64,000 bases of DNA from Caulobacter segnis (GTDB lineage: Bacteria; Pseudomonadota; Alphaproteobacteria; Caulobacterales; Caulobacteraceae): contig NZ_CP082923.1 in assembly GCF_019931575.1 (NCBI RefSeq), positions 4,588,001-4,652,000 on the forward strand, in the 5' to 3' direction. Under the pieces are notes generated by a model. That model was given only the letters and a program-made list of their open reading frames with translations, was not told the origin of the DNA and made no database searches. Every line of letters begins with the position of its first letter. Position 1 is the first letter of the stretch. Position numbers and translations under genes: made by a program. This document shows, in pieces, positions 8,304 to 16,971 of this stretch.

Positions 8304-9188
8304 ATGGGTCATAGCGACGATGAGGACCCGCGCTTGGCTCTGTTTGCCGGGCTAACGCCGATAGCAAGGCCCGACGACTCAGATGCCGTCGCGCTCGCTC
8401 CGCCCTATCGGGGGCGCGACCCCGAGGTCTGGGAAAGCCGTCAGGGCGATCGCTGGGTTCGCAACGTCGTTCGCGCCAGCCTGACGCCCGTCGCGCCGCT
8501 GACCGCGCCCCAGGATGCGCCCGCGGTGATCATCGCACCCGGCGGGGCTTTTCGAGCTCTGGCGATTGATGGCGAGGGCTACTCTGTCGCCCGCTGGCTC
8601 ACGCGTCGGGGCATAGCCGCCTTCGTCCTGAAGTATCGGCTCGTGCCGACCGCGCCTACGACCGCCGGGTTCTATCAGGAGCTTGGCGCCATGATCACCC
8701 AGCCCCCGACCGAAGCGGATCTGGCCGTACCCCAGGCGGCTCTGGAAGACGCCTGCGCGGCGGTGACGGCGGTTCGCGCTAACGCGCGGGCTCTCCACAT
8801 CGACCCCAATCGGATCGGAGTCTTGGGCTTTTCGGCCGGCGCCATGCTGGCCATCGAACTTGCGGGCGTGCGGGGCCAAGCGCGGCCCGACTTCGTCGGT
8901 GCGCTTTACCCAAGCCTCCATGCCCAGGATGCGCCGCCCGGCTCGCCGCCGCTGTTCGTGACCGCCGCGTGCGATGATCCCCTGTTCGGCGGCGCCGGCG
9001 CACCGCTCTTTGATCGCTGGCGGGCCAGCGGCGGTGATCTGGAAGCTCACCTTTTCGCAATGGGAGGCCATGGCTTTGGCATTCGCCCACAGGATCTTCC
9101 GATCGATCAATGGCCCCGTCTTTTCCTGGAGTGGGTCGCGGCCAGCACGGGCGCCTCGGTGGAGCGCGCCGTGATGGCGTTGCACTAG
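8304..9188 (+). CDS. Alpha/beta hydrolase (acetyl-esterase/BD-FAE-like)
   Basis: 294 residues from the ATG at 8304, preceded by AGAGAG. It carries APGGAFRALAIDGEGYSVARW, an HGGG-type oxyanion region modified to PGGAF, nucleophile elbow GFSAGA, acid-containing TAACDDPLF and catalytic His GGHGFG. This is the pattern of carbohydrate acetyl esterases and dienelactone-hydrolase-like enzymes. No secretion signal is visible. The substrate is not deducible; 79 bases separate it from the preceding hydrolase, so they may be co-transcribed. Confidence 0.8.
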   Translation: MGHSDDEDPRLALFAGLTPIARPDDSDAVALAPPYRGRDPEVWESRQGDRWVRNVVRASLTPVAPLTAPQDAPAVIIAPGGAFRALAIDGEGYSVARWLTRRGIAAFVLKYRLVPTAPTTAGFYQELGAMITQPPTEADLAVPQAALEDACAAVTAVRANARALHIDPNRIGVLGFSAGAMLAIELAGVRGQARPDFVGALYPSLHAQDAPPGSPPLFVTAACDDPLFGGAGAPLFDRWRASGGDLEAHLFAMGGHGFGIRPQDLPIDQWPRLFLEWVAASTGASVERAVMALH

Positions 9189-9396
9189 CCGCCTGGTCCC
9201 GGTGCGTTGCGGACGCGGCGATGCAGCGATCGGAAGTTCGCCTCAACGCGCTTGCCACAGGGCTTGGCCTCAACTGTAAGGCCGTCGCCAGCTAACGGGA
9301 CCGGTTGTCGTAGCCTTTTGACAAGAGACCGAGGTTGGGTTGACAGCCTCTATTGCAGATGCGAACAAAATGAGAACTTCTATTTCGGGGGCGAAG

Positions 9397-9918
9397 ATGA
9401 AGATGTCCGTTCTGGCGCTGAGCGCCTCGATGTTGCTTGCGCCGACCGCGCACGCCGGTGAACTGGCGCCGGGCCTGCGGGGTCTGTCGTTCCTGGTTGG
9501 CGGCTGGAAGGACGCAAAGGGCGTAGTGGCCGACACCGGCGGGACCTCGACCGGCCGCTCCAGCTTCACGGCCGAGGCCGGCGGCGCGGTGCTGCTGCGG
9601 CGCGACCACACCGAGCTCTTCGACAAGACAGGCAAGCCGTCGGGCGGCTTCGACCAGATCATGATGATCTATCCCGAGGGCGACGGCCTGCGGGCCGACT
9701 ATTCGGACGGCGAGCACGTGATCCACTACGACCGCGCCGAGATCGATCCGGGCAAGGCCGTGACCTTCACTAGCGTCGCCCAGCCAGGGCGCCCGGTGTT
9801 TCGCCTGAGCTACCGCCTGCCGCCCCCCGATCGTCTCAGCGTGTCGTTCGCTATGGCGCCGCCGGGAAGCGCAACGGTCCAGCCGATCGCCGACGGCTTT
9901 TTCAGCCGGGCGAATTGA
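9397..9918 (+). CDS. Secreted protein of unknown function
   Basis: 173 residues from the ATG at 9397 (an alternative ATG at 9370 adds nine residues). A clear signal peptide ends at THAHA/GELAP-type cleavage near residue 20. The mature part starts with LRGLSFLVGGWKDAKG, like DUF1579/THAP4-type lipocalin-like domains that begin with an L-x-x-L-x-G-x-W motif, and is rich in beta-prone segments. It probably acts in the periplasm. Family assignment is tentative. Confidence 0.6.
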   Translation: MKMSVLALSASMLLAPTAHAGELAPGLRGLSFLVGGWKDAKGVVADTGGTSTGRSSFTAEAGGAVLLRRDHTELFDKTGKPSGGFDQIMMIYPEGDGLRADYSDGEHVIHYDRAEIDPGKAVTFTSVAQPGRPVFRLSYRLPPPDRLSVSFAMAPPGSATVQPIADGFFSRAN

Positions 9919-10177
9919 CGGGACTGAGGGCTATTCGACATTGCGACCGGGCTGCCTGGATTGTGGCGTGCGAGCGCCGGTCATCCCCGCGGGTCGGCGA
10001 CTTTGGGGCCTGAAGGGCGAACGCCGCCTCGCCCTAGCCCGGCGTCGGCGCAAATGAGGAAGTACGGCAACCAAGCTCACCGTTAGCTGCGCGCAACCTT
10101 GGGAGGAAGTCACCCCAAGTCACTTCAAAGCCAAGCTCCAATTCCCCCAGTTTTCGTATGGAAATTGGAGCCTCCCC
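9919..10177. other. Intergenic region with dispersed-repeat copy and hairpin
   Basis: No gene is seen. At 9997-10019 is a sequence nearly identical to 24814-24834 (common core GGGCCTGAAGGGCG). GCTCACCGTTAGC at 10075-10087 shares words with other intergenic regions. A 6-bp inverted repeat CTTGGG/CCCAAG lies at 10098-10119. Confidence 0.4.
10135..10171 (+). promoter_or_regulatory. Leader hairpin that can mask the ribosome-binding site of the 10178 gene
   Basis: GCTCCAATT (10135-10143) and AATTGGAGC (10163-10171) form a perfect 9-bp inverted repeat. The only good Shine-Dalgarno sequence, GGAG at 10167-10170, is inside the right arm, 7 bases before the ATG. Folding would hide it, as in an RNA thermometer or a translational attenuator. 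Confidence 0.5.
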
Positions 10178-11443
10178 ATGACCTCAACCCTCTCGCTCGA
10201 CGCGGCGGCAAACGCGTCCTTCCATTCGACCCGACGACGGCGCGGGTTCTGGCCGATCCTGGCGCTTCTCGCGGCCCTGGCGGCGCTGTTTTGCTTGGCG
10301 CCCTCGGCGCGGGCGGCTGACACCCCTGAAGGCCACGCCCGCTGGATGGGCGCGCTCGAAGGCTCGGACGCTCACCTGAAGGGGGCGAGCATCCTCTACG
10401 ACTTCACCTTCTCCGACGGAGAGGTGTCGGTGGCCAAGTCGGCTGGCGTCCACCGTGAGGTCCAGGTGTTCAAGACCACACCCCTGGGCAAGGGACTGGT
10501 GCTGTCGGGCGATCCGGCCGGACCGATCCCTGAGCTGGCGGGCGCGGTGCTCGAAAAGCACCTTGTGCGACACTTCAAGATCAAGCTGCCGTCCGGAGCG
10601 ACCCTGGAGCTTCGCCCGACGATCCTCTGGCTGTCCTGGCTTCACTACGCCTTCTTCTTCGGGATCATCCTGTTGGCCGGCAACGAGCTGGCCCGGCACA
10701 AGAAGTGGGCGACCTACACGCTCTACTTCGTGTTCCCAATCGTGCTGATCCCGCTGTGGATGCACGCCGGCTTCGACGGCCTCTTCCGCTGGACCAAGCT
10801 CTACTCGGCGATCTTCGGCGCGGCCGTCTTCACGCTCTACCGGCACAATGGCCTGGACCGCTTCAAGTGGATGGGCGCGGCGGTGGCCGGCATCCTGGCG
10901 ATCAACATCTTCGAGGCGGTGACCCAGGACTACGCCTCGGGCCACCTGGCCAACTACCTCAACGCCGCCGCCGGCGTGCTCAACATCGTGACCATCTCCT
11001 GGTGGACGGGCATCAAGCGCGACGAGAACAAGCCGCACGACATGCTGTGGCCGGGCATGACCGCCTTCTGGATCATCGCCTACGACGCCTGGAACATCAC
11101 CTTCGTCTACCTGAACTTCCCCACCACGATCTTCTACACCGTCGCCGTGGTGGTCGCCCCGACCCTGGCCGCGCTCTTCATCAAGAAGGGCACCTGGATG
11201 CAGGCCCGCGCCTACACCCTGGCCATCTACATGATGTACATCTTCAGCTTCAAAGCTCTCGCCGAGCAGTATCTGGGTCTCCACCTGGCCCTGCCGCTGC
11301 CGCGCAACGAGGGCATCGCCATGACGATGGCGCTGATCAGCGTCGGCCTGAACCTCGTCTACGCGATCCTCTACTTCACCTGGAAGTTCACCGGCCGCGC
11401 GCCCGCGCGTCTGGAAGTTGGACAACACCCCTCGGTCATCTGA
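10178..11443 (+). CDS. Polytopic membrane protein with exported N-terminal domain
   Basis: 421 residues. An N-terminal signal/anchor (GFWPILALLAALAALFCLAPSARA) is followed by a soluble part of about 110 residues and then some eight to nine membrane helices starting at WLSWLHYAFFFGIILLAGNELARH. The membrane part resembles DUF5692-type proteins, but I am not certain of that family. Charged and aromatic motifs between helices (LFRWTKLYSAIFGAA, NITFVYLNFPTTI) are family-like. Expression may be controlled by the leader hairpin just upstream. An outer-membrane barrel gene follows 117 bases downstream. Confidence 0.65.
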   Translation: MTSTLSLDAAANASFHSTRRRRGFWPILALLAALAALFCLAPSARAADTPEGHARWMGALEGSDAHLKGASILYDFTFSDGEVSVAKSAGVHREVQVFKTTPLGKGLVLSGDPAGPIPELAGAVLEKHLVRHFKIKLPSGATLELRPTILWLSWLHYAFFFGIILLAGNELARHKKWATYTLYFVFPIVLIPLWMHAGFDGLFRWTKLYSAIFGAAVFTLYRHNGLDRFKWMGAAVAGILAINIFEAVTQDYASGHLANYLNAAAGVLNIVTISWWTGIKRDENKPHDMLWPGMTAFWIIAYDAWNITFVYLNFPTTIFYTVAVVVAPTLAALFIKKGTWMQARAYTLAIYMMYIFSFKALAEQYLGLHLALPLPRNEGIAMTMALISVGLNLVYAILYFTWKFTGRAPARLEVGQHPSVI

Positions 11444-11560
11444 TCGCGCGCCGGGCGCTCTCGCGGCGTCCGGCCCACACCTTCCCCGCTGAAGCCTTCC
11501 TCCCCGAAGCCTTCCTCCCCCCGGGCGCGCCCTGGCCCGCCCCATCCAAAGGACATCAAG

Positions 11561-12448
11561 ATGCGCTTCCTTCGTCCCGCGACCGCCTTGGCGGCCGCGC
11601 TCCTGGTCCTGCGCGCCGCGCCGGTCCTGGCCGATCCCCTCGACACGGCCGACGCGCCGCCCGCGGCCTCCGCCGCTGGGTCGATCGAGACCCTGCCCGA
11701 GGGCGAGGGCCAAGGACCCGCCGCCGCGGCCGGCGGCCATGAGGCGGCCGGCTCCAACCAGGCCAACAACCCCCTACAGCCCAGCCTCATGCTGAGCGCC
11801 CAGGACTACTACGTGCCTTCGTTCTACGGGCTGCCCGACCGCTGGGCCAACCAGGGCCTGATCCGGGGCCTGATGCCCCAGAAGACCTTCGGCCACGTCC
11901 AGTTGACGCGCTTCACCCTGCCCGTGGCGACCTCGCCCACCTTCCCCGGCGGCCATGACACCGGCATCGGCGACCTGACGCTGATGGACCTCTTCATGTT
12001 CAAGGGCAAAGGCCTGGCCTACGGCGTGGGCCCGGTTCTGGTGGCTCCCACCGCCACCAACCACATGGGCACAGGCAAGTGGCAGGCCGGCGTCGCCGGC
12101 GCCGTCGTCGCGCCCCGAGCCTGGGGTCTGGCCGGCACGCTGGTCATCTACCAGACCTCGTTCGCGGGTCGGGAGAACATGCCGGGCGTGGAGACCCTCA
12201 CGGCCCAGCCGATCGTCTTCTACAACCTGCCCAAGGGCTACTATCTGCGCTCGACGGGCATCTGGAACTTCAACCTGAAGACCGACGACTACTACATCCC
12301 CGTCGGCGCCGGCATCGGCAAGGTGTGGAGCCTGCGCCCCAAGACCAAGCTGAACGGCTTCATCGAGCCGCAGTACACCCTCTTCCACGATGGGGTGGCA
12401 CCGCACTGGCAGATCTACTCGGGCCTCAACCTGCAGATCCTGTTCTAG
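11561..12448 (+). CDS. Putative outer-membrane beta-barrel (phenol MetA-pathway transporter-like)
   Basis: 295 residues with a signal peptide ending at VLADP near residue 25, a low-complexity Ala/Gly/Pro stretch to about residue 65, then alternating beta-strand sequence (TRFTLPVATSP, GIGDLTLMDLFMFKGKG, GVGPVLVAPTATNHMGTGKWQAG) and a C-terminal strand ending in Phe, as outer-membrane barrels do. The GIGDL and GTGKWQ motifs fit the Phenol_MetA_deg family of putative outer-membrane channels. Together with the preceding membrane protein and following hydrolase it may serve uptake and processing of a hydrophobic compound; that role is inference. Confidence 0.7.
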   Translation: MRFLRPATALAAALLVLRAAPVLADPLDTADAPPAASAAGSIETLPEGEGQGPAAAAGGHEAAGSNQANNPLQPSLMLSAQDYYVPSFYGLPDRWANQGLIRGLMPQKTFGHVQLTRFTLPVATSPTFPGGHDTGIGDLTLMDLFMFKGKGLAYGVGPVLVAPTATNHMGTGKWQAGVAGAVVAPRAWGLAGTLVIYQTSFAGRENMPGVETLTAQPIVFYNLPKGYYLRSTGIWNFNLKTDDYYIPVGAGIGKVWSLRPKTKLNGFIEPQYTLFHDGVAPHWQIYSGLNLQILF

Positions 12449-12457
12449 GAGGCGGGG

Positions 12458-13321
12458 ATGCTGGCCATGCCCATCAAGACCCTGCGCCTGGAGCGGGACG
12501 GTCTGGCGTTCGACGCCCTGACCTGCGGCGTGCCGGAAGACCCGCTGGTTCTCTTCCTGCATGGATTTCCGCAGTTCGCCTGGGCTTGGACGCCGATCCT
12601 CCAGGCGGTCGCCGGAGCCGGCTTCTGGGCGGTCGCCGTCGACCAACGCGGCTATGCCGACGGCGCGCGCCCGCCCAAGGTCGCCGACTACCACATTGAC
12701 CGCCTGGTCGAGGACGTCTTCGGCTTCGCCGACGGCCTTGGCGCCAGGCGCTTTCACCTGGTTGGTCACGACTGGGGCGGGATCCTGGCCTGGCGCGCGG
12801 CAGCCGACCATCCCGAGCGGCTCTTGAGCCTCTCGGTGATCTCCACGCCGCACACCGACGCCATGCTCGAGGCGATCGCGCATGATCCGGCTCAGACGGA
12901 GATGTCGGCCTATATCGGCTTCTTCCGTCTGCCGGACGGCGCGGCCGAGGCCGGCATGCTCAGCGACGGGGCGGCGCGCCTGCGCTCGGCCTATCGCGGC
13001 ATGCTCGACCCGGAGGACCTGGAGCGACATGTCGAGAGGCTGTCGCGTCCGGGCGTTCTAACCGCGGCGCTGAACTGGTATCGGGCCCTCGACTTCGAGG
13101 CGCGGATCGGTCCGGTCGCGGTTGATACGCTCTTCGTCTGGGGCTCGGCGGACCATGCGCTTGGTCCGGTCGCGGCGGCGGCGACAGCCGACTACGTGAC
13201 AGGCCCCTATCGCTTCGAGCGTCTGGAGGGCGCGTCCCACTGGCTGCTCGAAGAGCGCGTCACCGAGGTTGCGCAGTTCCTGCTCGAGCACCTTGGTCAG
13301 GCGCGCGCCAAGGCGGCTTAG
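12458..13321 (+). CDS. Alpha/beta hydrolase (epoxide hydrolase/haloalkane dehalogenase-like)
   Basis: 287 residues; the ATG follows GGAGGCGGGG and is 9 bases after the preceding stop, so it is likely in the same operon. Motifs: oxyanion FLHGFPQFAWAW, DQRGYADG, nucleophile elbow GHDWGG, where Asp is the nucleophile as in epoxide hydrolases and dehalogenases, acid in WGSADHALG and His in GASHWLLEE. The Asp nucleophile points to hydrolysis of epoxides or C-halogen bonds rather than esters. The end overlaps the convergent lipoprotein gene by four bases. Confidence 0.82.
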   Translation: MLAMPIKTLRLERDGLAFDALTCGVPEDPLVLFLHGFPQFAWAWTPILQAVAGAGFWAVAVDQRGYADGARPPKVADYHIDRLVEDVFGFADGLGARRFHLVGHDWGGILAWRAAADHPERLLSLSVISTPHTDAMLEAIAHDPAQTEMSAYIGFFRLPDGAAEAGMLSDGAARLRSAYRGMLDPEDLERHVERLSRPGVLTAALNWYRALDFEARIGPVAVDTLFVWGSADHALGPVAAAATADYVTGPYRFERLEGASHWLLEERVTEVAQFLLEHLGQARAKAA

Positions 13322-14490
13322 GGCTTGGCCGGCGCGGTCTTGACCAGGGGCGGATCGGAGACCTTGGCGGCGACGCCGCCAAGGGTCTGGCTTACCCCCA
13401 CAACGATCGCGCCGGCCTTCTCTCCCAGTCGCGTCTTTTCCGTCTCCAGGCGCTGCCCGGCCAGCCGCGCGCCGAGGAGCCGCACGATCTCGGGCTGGGT
13501 GGCGAAGGTGTTGTGGTTGTAGCGGTCGCCGGTCTTGATGTGGCTGAGGTCGACAACCGTCACCCCGTCGAGCTTGGCCAGATCCGAGCGATAGGGCTCC
13601 TGCGAAAGATCGACCGCGCCGACCCGGCTGATGCCCGCCGCCAGGAATCGCGAGAGCCGCAAGGCCCGATCGTCCCGAGAGATCATGATCATCAAGGACG
13701 GCCGATCAGGGCCAAGGGCGCGGAACTGCTGGCGGAACACATCCACGTCGAGATCGGGTGCGGCCAGGATCACATTGTCGATCTTCGGATCGACCCGCCC
13801 TTCCCGGATCGCGTATTGACGCAGGGCCTCCATCGCCACCCAAGCGCCCATCGAGTGGGCCAGCACGGTGACTTCCTTGACCGACGGCGTGCGCACGATC
13901 AGGCGCAAGGCGTTTTCTAGCGCGTCACGCGACGCCGCCGCGCTTTCACGGTCGTAGACATAGCCCGTGATCGCGCCGCGCGAAGGCCAGGTGAACAGGA
14001 CGGGTGCGGCGCGTGTGCCGGCGTCATGATTGACCTGTGCATAGCGGTAGACCGCCGCGTCGAAGGGCGTGTTGAAGCCATGGACGTAGACGACGACCCG
14101 CCCGTCGGTGTCGCGCGCCGAGAACCAGGTCAGCGCGCCGGCCGCGTTCGTCGGCGTGATCGAGAGGGTGGCGAAGTCCTTGGCCGGATCGACATGACGC
14201 CCACGCGGCCATTCGATACGGCCGGGCCGGTGGTCCGGCGGCAGGGATACATCGACGATCATCAGCCGGGAGTCCGCGCCCCGGGCGCCGGAAAAGACCT
14301 CGCCGGGTCGCTCGGACGCCCGCCGCGTGGAGACGACGAGGAGGCTTTCACGGGCGGCCGCCAGTGGCGGCGCGGTGACGATCGGCGTCAGGTGCGCATC
14401 CGATCGGCTCGCGCACGCTCCCAGCGTCAGGGACGCCAGCGCGATGAGGACCAGGCCGAACGCCTTGGCGCGGCCGCGTGGGTCGGTCAT
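13318..14490 (-). CDS. DUF900-type alpha/beta hydrolase lipoprotein
   Basis: 390 residues. The signal peptide has a lipobox LGAC (lipidated Cys near residue 26), so the protein is membrane-anchored. The core shows VVYVHGFNTPFDAAVYRYAQ, LFTWPSRGAITGYVYDRESA and a GxSxG-like elbow LAHSMGAW with MEALRQYAI, then APDLDVDVFRQQF. This is the DUF900 esterase/lipase-like family. The fold is clear, the substrate unknown. It is followed on the same strand by no gene; its stop overlaps the epoxide-hydrolase-like gene. Confidence 0.83.
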   Translation of the reverse strand: MTDPRGRAKAFGLVLIALASLTLGACASRSDAHLTPIVTAPPLAAARESLLVVSTRRASERPGEVFSGARGADSRLMIVDVSLPPDHRPGRIEWPRGRHVDPAKDFATLSITPTNAAGALTWFSARDTDGRVVVYVHGFNTPFDAAVYRYAQVNHDAGTRAAPVLFTWPSRGAITGYVYDRESAAASRDALENALRLIVRTPSVKEVTVLAHSMGAWVAMEALRQYAIREGRVDPKIDNVILAAPDLDVDVFRQQFRALGPDRPSLMIMISRDDRALRLSRFLAAGISRVGAVDLSQEPYRSDLAKLDGVTVVDLSHIKTGDRYNHNTFATQPEIVRLLGARLAGQRLETEKTRLGEKAGAIVVGVSQTLGGVAAKVSDPPLVKTAPAKP

Positions 14491-14517
14491 GGCCAGCGCC
14501 CCCGTGTGTGCTGTGGA

Positions 14518-15030
14518 TCAGTTGGCCGCGTCGAGCATTTCGCTGAACGCCGAGCCCAGCTTTTTCAGGCGCGTGATGTCGCGCACGGTCAGTTCAGGAT
14601 TGGAGACGTAGAAGAAGTCGGCGCCGAAGAGATTGGCCAGGATCGTCTCGATCGTCTCCTGGTCCTGGCTGCTGGTGTAGCCCTCCCAAATGCCGACGAG
14701 CAGGCTGTCGAACCAGGGGCCGGCCTCGCGCAGGATGTCGGCGATGTAGGGCTTGAAGTCGCCGTCGAAGGTCACGGCGAACAGCAGGCGCGTGTCGTTG
14801 TCGAAGAGCGTGATACGCAGGTCATGCACGGTGCCGACCCGGCCTTCCCAGTAGGCCGCCTCGGCTTGGAATTGCGGCAGGCGCTGGCGGAAGAGCTCGG
14901 CGCCGCCGGGCAAGACCTTGCCGATGACGGTGGCCTCGCCGCGCTTTTCGATCCGCAGGCCCGGACCATCGGGCTGGGGGATGACGTTCTGGGCCAGGGC
15001 GGTCCGCTCGTTGGGGACGATGTCGCTCAC
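14518..15030 (-). CDS. Protein of unknown function, paralog of the 23237-23758 product
   Basis: 170 residues, GTG start preceded by AGGAG. No signal peptide or membrane helix is seen. The sequence aligns over nearly its whole length with the 173-residue product of 23237-23758: shared GPGLR, KR-E, PGGA, RLP, HD-R, LFD-DTRL and WEG blocks in the same order. I do not recognise the family. The other copy sits between catalase and DyP peroxidase genes, which suggests a role near haem or peroxide chemistry, or with lipid peroxides; that is inference from context. Confidence 0.6.
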   Translation of the reverse strand: MSDIVPNERTALAQNVIPQPDGPGLRIEKRGEATVIGKVLPGGAELFRQRLPQFQAEAAYWEGRVGTVHDLRITLFDNDTRLLFAVTFDGDFKPYIADILREAGPWFDSLLVGIWEGYTSSQDQETIETILANLFGADFFYVSNPELTVRDITRLKKLGSAFSEMLDAAN

Positions 15031-15121
15031 CAGTTGCTCCTAAGCTTTGGCTCATCGGCGCCGTGCCGATCGGCGGGCAGACTGACCCGGCCCGATCGGG
15101 GTTTGCAGTGAGTGGCCGCGC

Positions 15122-16615
15122 CTAACCGTTACCCCGTGGTGGTCGGGGCCGCTTGGCTGGGCCCCGGCGCATGCGCAGGAGCCTGCGGACGCCCTCGATC
15201 AAGGACCCGCGCGCGCCGGCCTCTGGTCCTGCCAAGGCCGCGGCGCGACGATGGATCAGCCCAAGTCCCTGGCGTGCCGACCGTTCGAGAGCGGCGGCCA
15301 GTTCGGGATTGGCGGTGACCACCGGGGCGAGCGCCTCGCGATCCAACGCATAGACCTCGGCGTGGGTTAGGGCGCTGGCCGTGGCCTTCAGCGGCTCGCC
15401 GGTCAGCAAGCTGATCTCGCCCAGATAATCGCCGGGTCCCACGCGTCCCAGCTCGTCGCGCTCGCCGCCGGGAGTGGTTTGCGCCACCGCGAACACGCCC
15501 GAGGCGATGATGTAGAGCCGCGCGTCTGCCTGACCTTCAACAAAGAGGGTCTCGCCCGGTTCGAGGTGAAGGTGCTCGGCGCCCGTGGCCAGAATGCCGA
15601 TCTCCTTGGGCGTCAGGCGCTCGAAGAGAAGCATCTCGGCGAATATGCGCTCGGGGGAGAGCGCGGTTCCCGCTGAGACCAGGGCAGCAGCCGCCGGCGC
15701 GTCGAGGTCATCGAACAGGCCCGCGTGGTGCAAGGAGCGCCGGATCTGGCGCAGGAGCAGGCTCTTGGCGCCGCCAAGCTCACGCGCGTCGTCGACGAAG
15801 AAGCCCACCCGATAACGATTGATCCGCAGGCCAAGGCTGGCCAGCACCACCTTGGGGGTGGGCGTCTCGGCGATGGCCGGACAGAGCATGACCGCCCGCT
15901 CGATCAGCTCGATGACGGCTTCTGGCCTGGCCGAGGCCGAGACCGGGGCCTCGACCTGTCCCGCGCGGCGAAGGCTCGGGGTCGAGCGATTGATGATCTC
16001 GGCCTTGGCCACCAGGCTGTTGGGGATGACGACGACATCGTCATCGTCGGTCTCCAGGCGGATGGATCGCCAGTTGAGCTGAACCACCTCGCCTTCAAAC
16101 TTCTCGCCCAGGCGGATCCGATCCCCGACGCGGAAGGGTCCCTCGATCCCGACCGCGACCCCGGCGAAAACATCCGAAAGCGTGCTTTGGAGCGCCAGAC
16201 CCAGCACCACGGCGATGACGCCCGAGGTGGCCAGCAGGCCTTGGACAGGGAGTCCGAGCACGCCATTGAGCACAGCGAAGACGGCCGCGACGTAGATGCC
16301 AGCGCCCATAAGATCTGAGACCAACCGAGTTTGCCGGTGGCTGCGATCGCGGCGCAGAACTAGCCGCAGGCCCGTGACGGCGGCCCGGGCGGCGAGCACC
16401 CACCAGGCTACAGCCAGCAGGCGCAGCCAGAGCGGCGGCGTCAGGTGGCCGGGCCCGACGACGAAGAACGGGGTTTGCCCGCGATGCCACAGGACCAAGG
16501 TGACCGTGGCGCAGGCCAGGAGATTGAAGCCGAAGCGGAAGGACAGCGGCACCCGGCGCGGATAGGTCGCCAAGACGGCGGCGACCGCCAGGGCGATCAC
16601 CCAGGAAGAGGTCAT
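15122..16615 (-). CDS. MscS-type mechanosensitive channel with C-terminal cyclic-nucleotide-binding domain
   Basis: 497 residues. About four membrane helices come first, then the MscS pore helix and vestibule (LLATSGVIAVVLGLALQ, then FAGVAVGIEGPFRVGDRIRLG, NWRSIRLETDDDDVVVIPNS). The C-terminal 150 residues form a cNMP-binding domain (FERLTPKEIGILA, LEPGETLFVEGQADARLYIIASG, GDYLGEISLLTGEPLKATA). This architecture belongs to the bacterial cyclic-nucleotide-gated MscS group, gated by ligand more than by tension. A divergent region with two strong hairpins separates it from the regulator at 16972. Confidence 0.9.
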   Translation of the reverse strand: MTSSWVIALAVAAVLATYPRRVPLSFRFGFNLLACATVTLVLWHRGQTPFFVVGPGHLTPPLWLRLLAVAWWVLAARAAVTGLRLVLRRDRSHRQTRLVSDLMGAGIYVAAVFAVLNGVLGLPVQGLLATSGVIAVVLGLALQSTLSDVFAGVAVGIEGPFRVGDRIRLGEKFEGEVVQLNWRSIRLETDDDDVVVIPNSLVAKAEIINRSTPSLRRAGQVEAPVSASARPEAVIELIERAVMLCPAIAETPTPKVVLASLGLRINRYRVGFFVDDARELGGAKSLLLRQIRRSLHHAGLFDDLDAPAAAALVSAGTALSPERIFAEMLLFERLTPKEIGILATGAEHLHLEPGETLFVEGQADARLYIIASGVFAVAQTTPGGERDELGRVGPGDYLGEISLLTGEPLKATASALTHAEVYALDREALAPVVTANPELAAALERSARQGLGLIHRRAAALAGPEAGARGSLIEGVRRLLRMRRGPAKRPRPPRGNG

Positions 16616-16669
16616 GCGGGCGGATCCTCGTGGCGCAAGACGCGCGTCCTGCCTTACGCGAGGTTGGGG

Positions 16670-16718
16670 CGCCGCCGGCGTTAGAGGGGGATAGTGCGGG
16701 GAGCTAACGCCGGCGGCG
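16670..16718. repeat. 15-bp perfect inverted repeat
   Basis: CGCCGCCGGCGTTAG (16670-16684) pairs perfectly with CTAACGCCGGCGGCG (16704-16718) across a 19-base loop. The inner ends carry GTTAG/CTAAC, a word that recurs in other intergenic regions of the window. Confidence 0.6.
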
Positions 16719-16722
16719 TGCG

Positions 16723-16762
16723 GGGCCGCTCCTCGCTTGCGGGGGGTTGGGAGGAGCGGCCC
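16723..16762. repeat. 12-bp perfect inverted repeat
   Basis: GGGCCGCTCCTC (16723-16734) pairs perfectly with GAGGAGCGGCCC (16751-16762), loop 16 bases. It begins four bases after the preceding inverted repeat. Confidence 0.55.
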
Positions 16763-16971
16763 AGGCCGGACCGTGGCTTGGGGGGGACGTCCGGCGAGAT
16801 TGAATTTAGGGCTTCGGAGCCGAGCGAGATTGTATCTGAGCGTCGAAGCTTGGCGCCGGACGAGCGCAATCTGACGCCGCGTCTTTGCAACCCTTTAGAA
16901 CGCTTGATTTCGCACTTGCACGCCCGGACGCGATGCTGCTCGCCACACCCTCTATGCGGCGGGAGAACCCG

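Larger units (their letters stand above)
16616..16971. other. Divergent intergenic region with two strong hairpins
   Basis: 356 bases without a gene between divergently transcribed mscS-like and regulator genes. It holds the inverted repeats at 16670-16718 and 16723-16762. Neither is followed by a T-tract on either strand, so they look less like terminators than regulatory structures. Beyond 16800 the DNA becomes less GC-rich before the regulator start. Confidence 0.5.

Noticed and set aside
10184..11740. Long open frame on the minus strand (518 codons)
   Set aside because: It is antisense to the membrane protein at 10178 and its neighbour; composition is His/Arg/Gly-rich shadow sequence with no domain, typical of high-GC third-position bias.
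15122..15133. CTAACCGTTACC resembling the 24844 word CTAACCGTAACC
   Set aside because: It coincides with the last codons and the stop of the MscS-type gene, so coding constraint explains it better than an operator.
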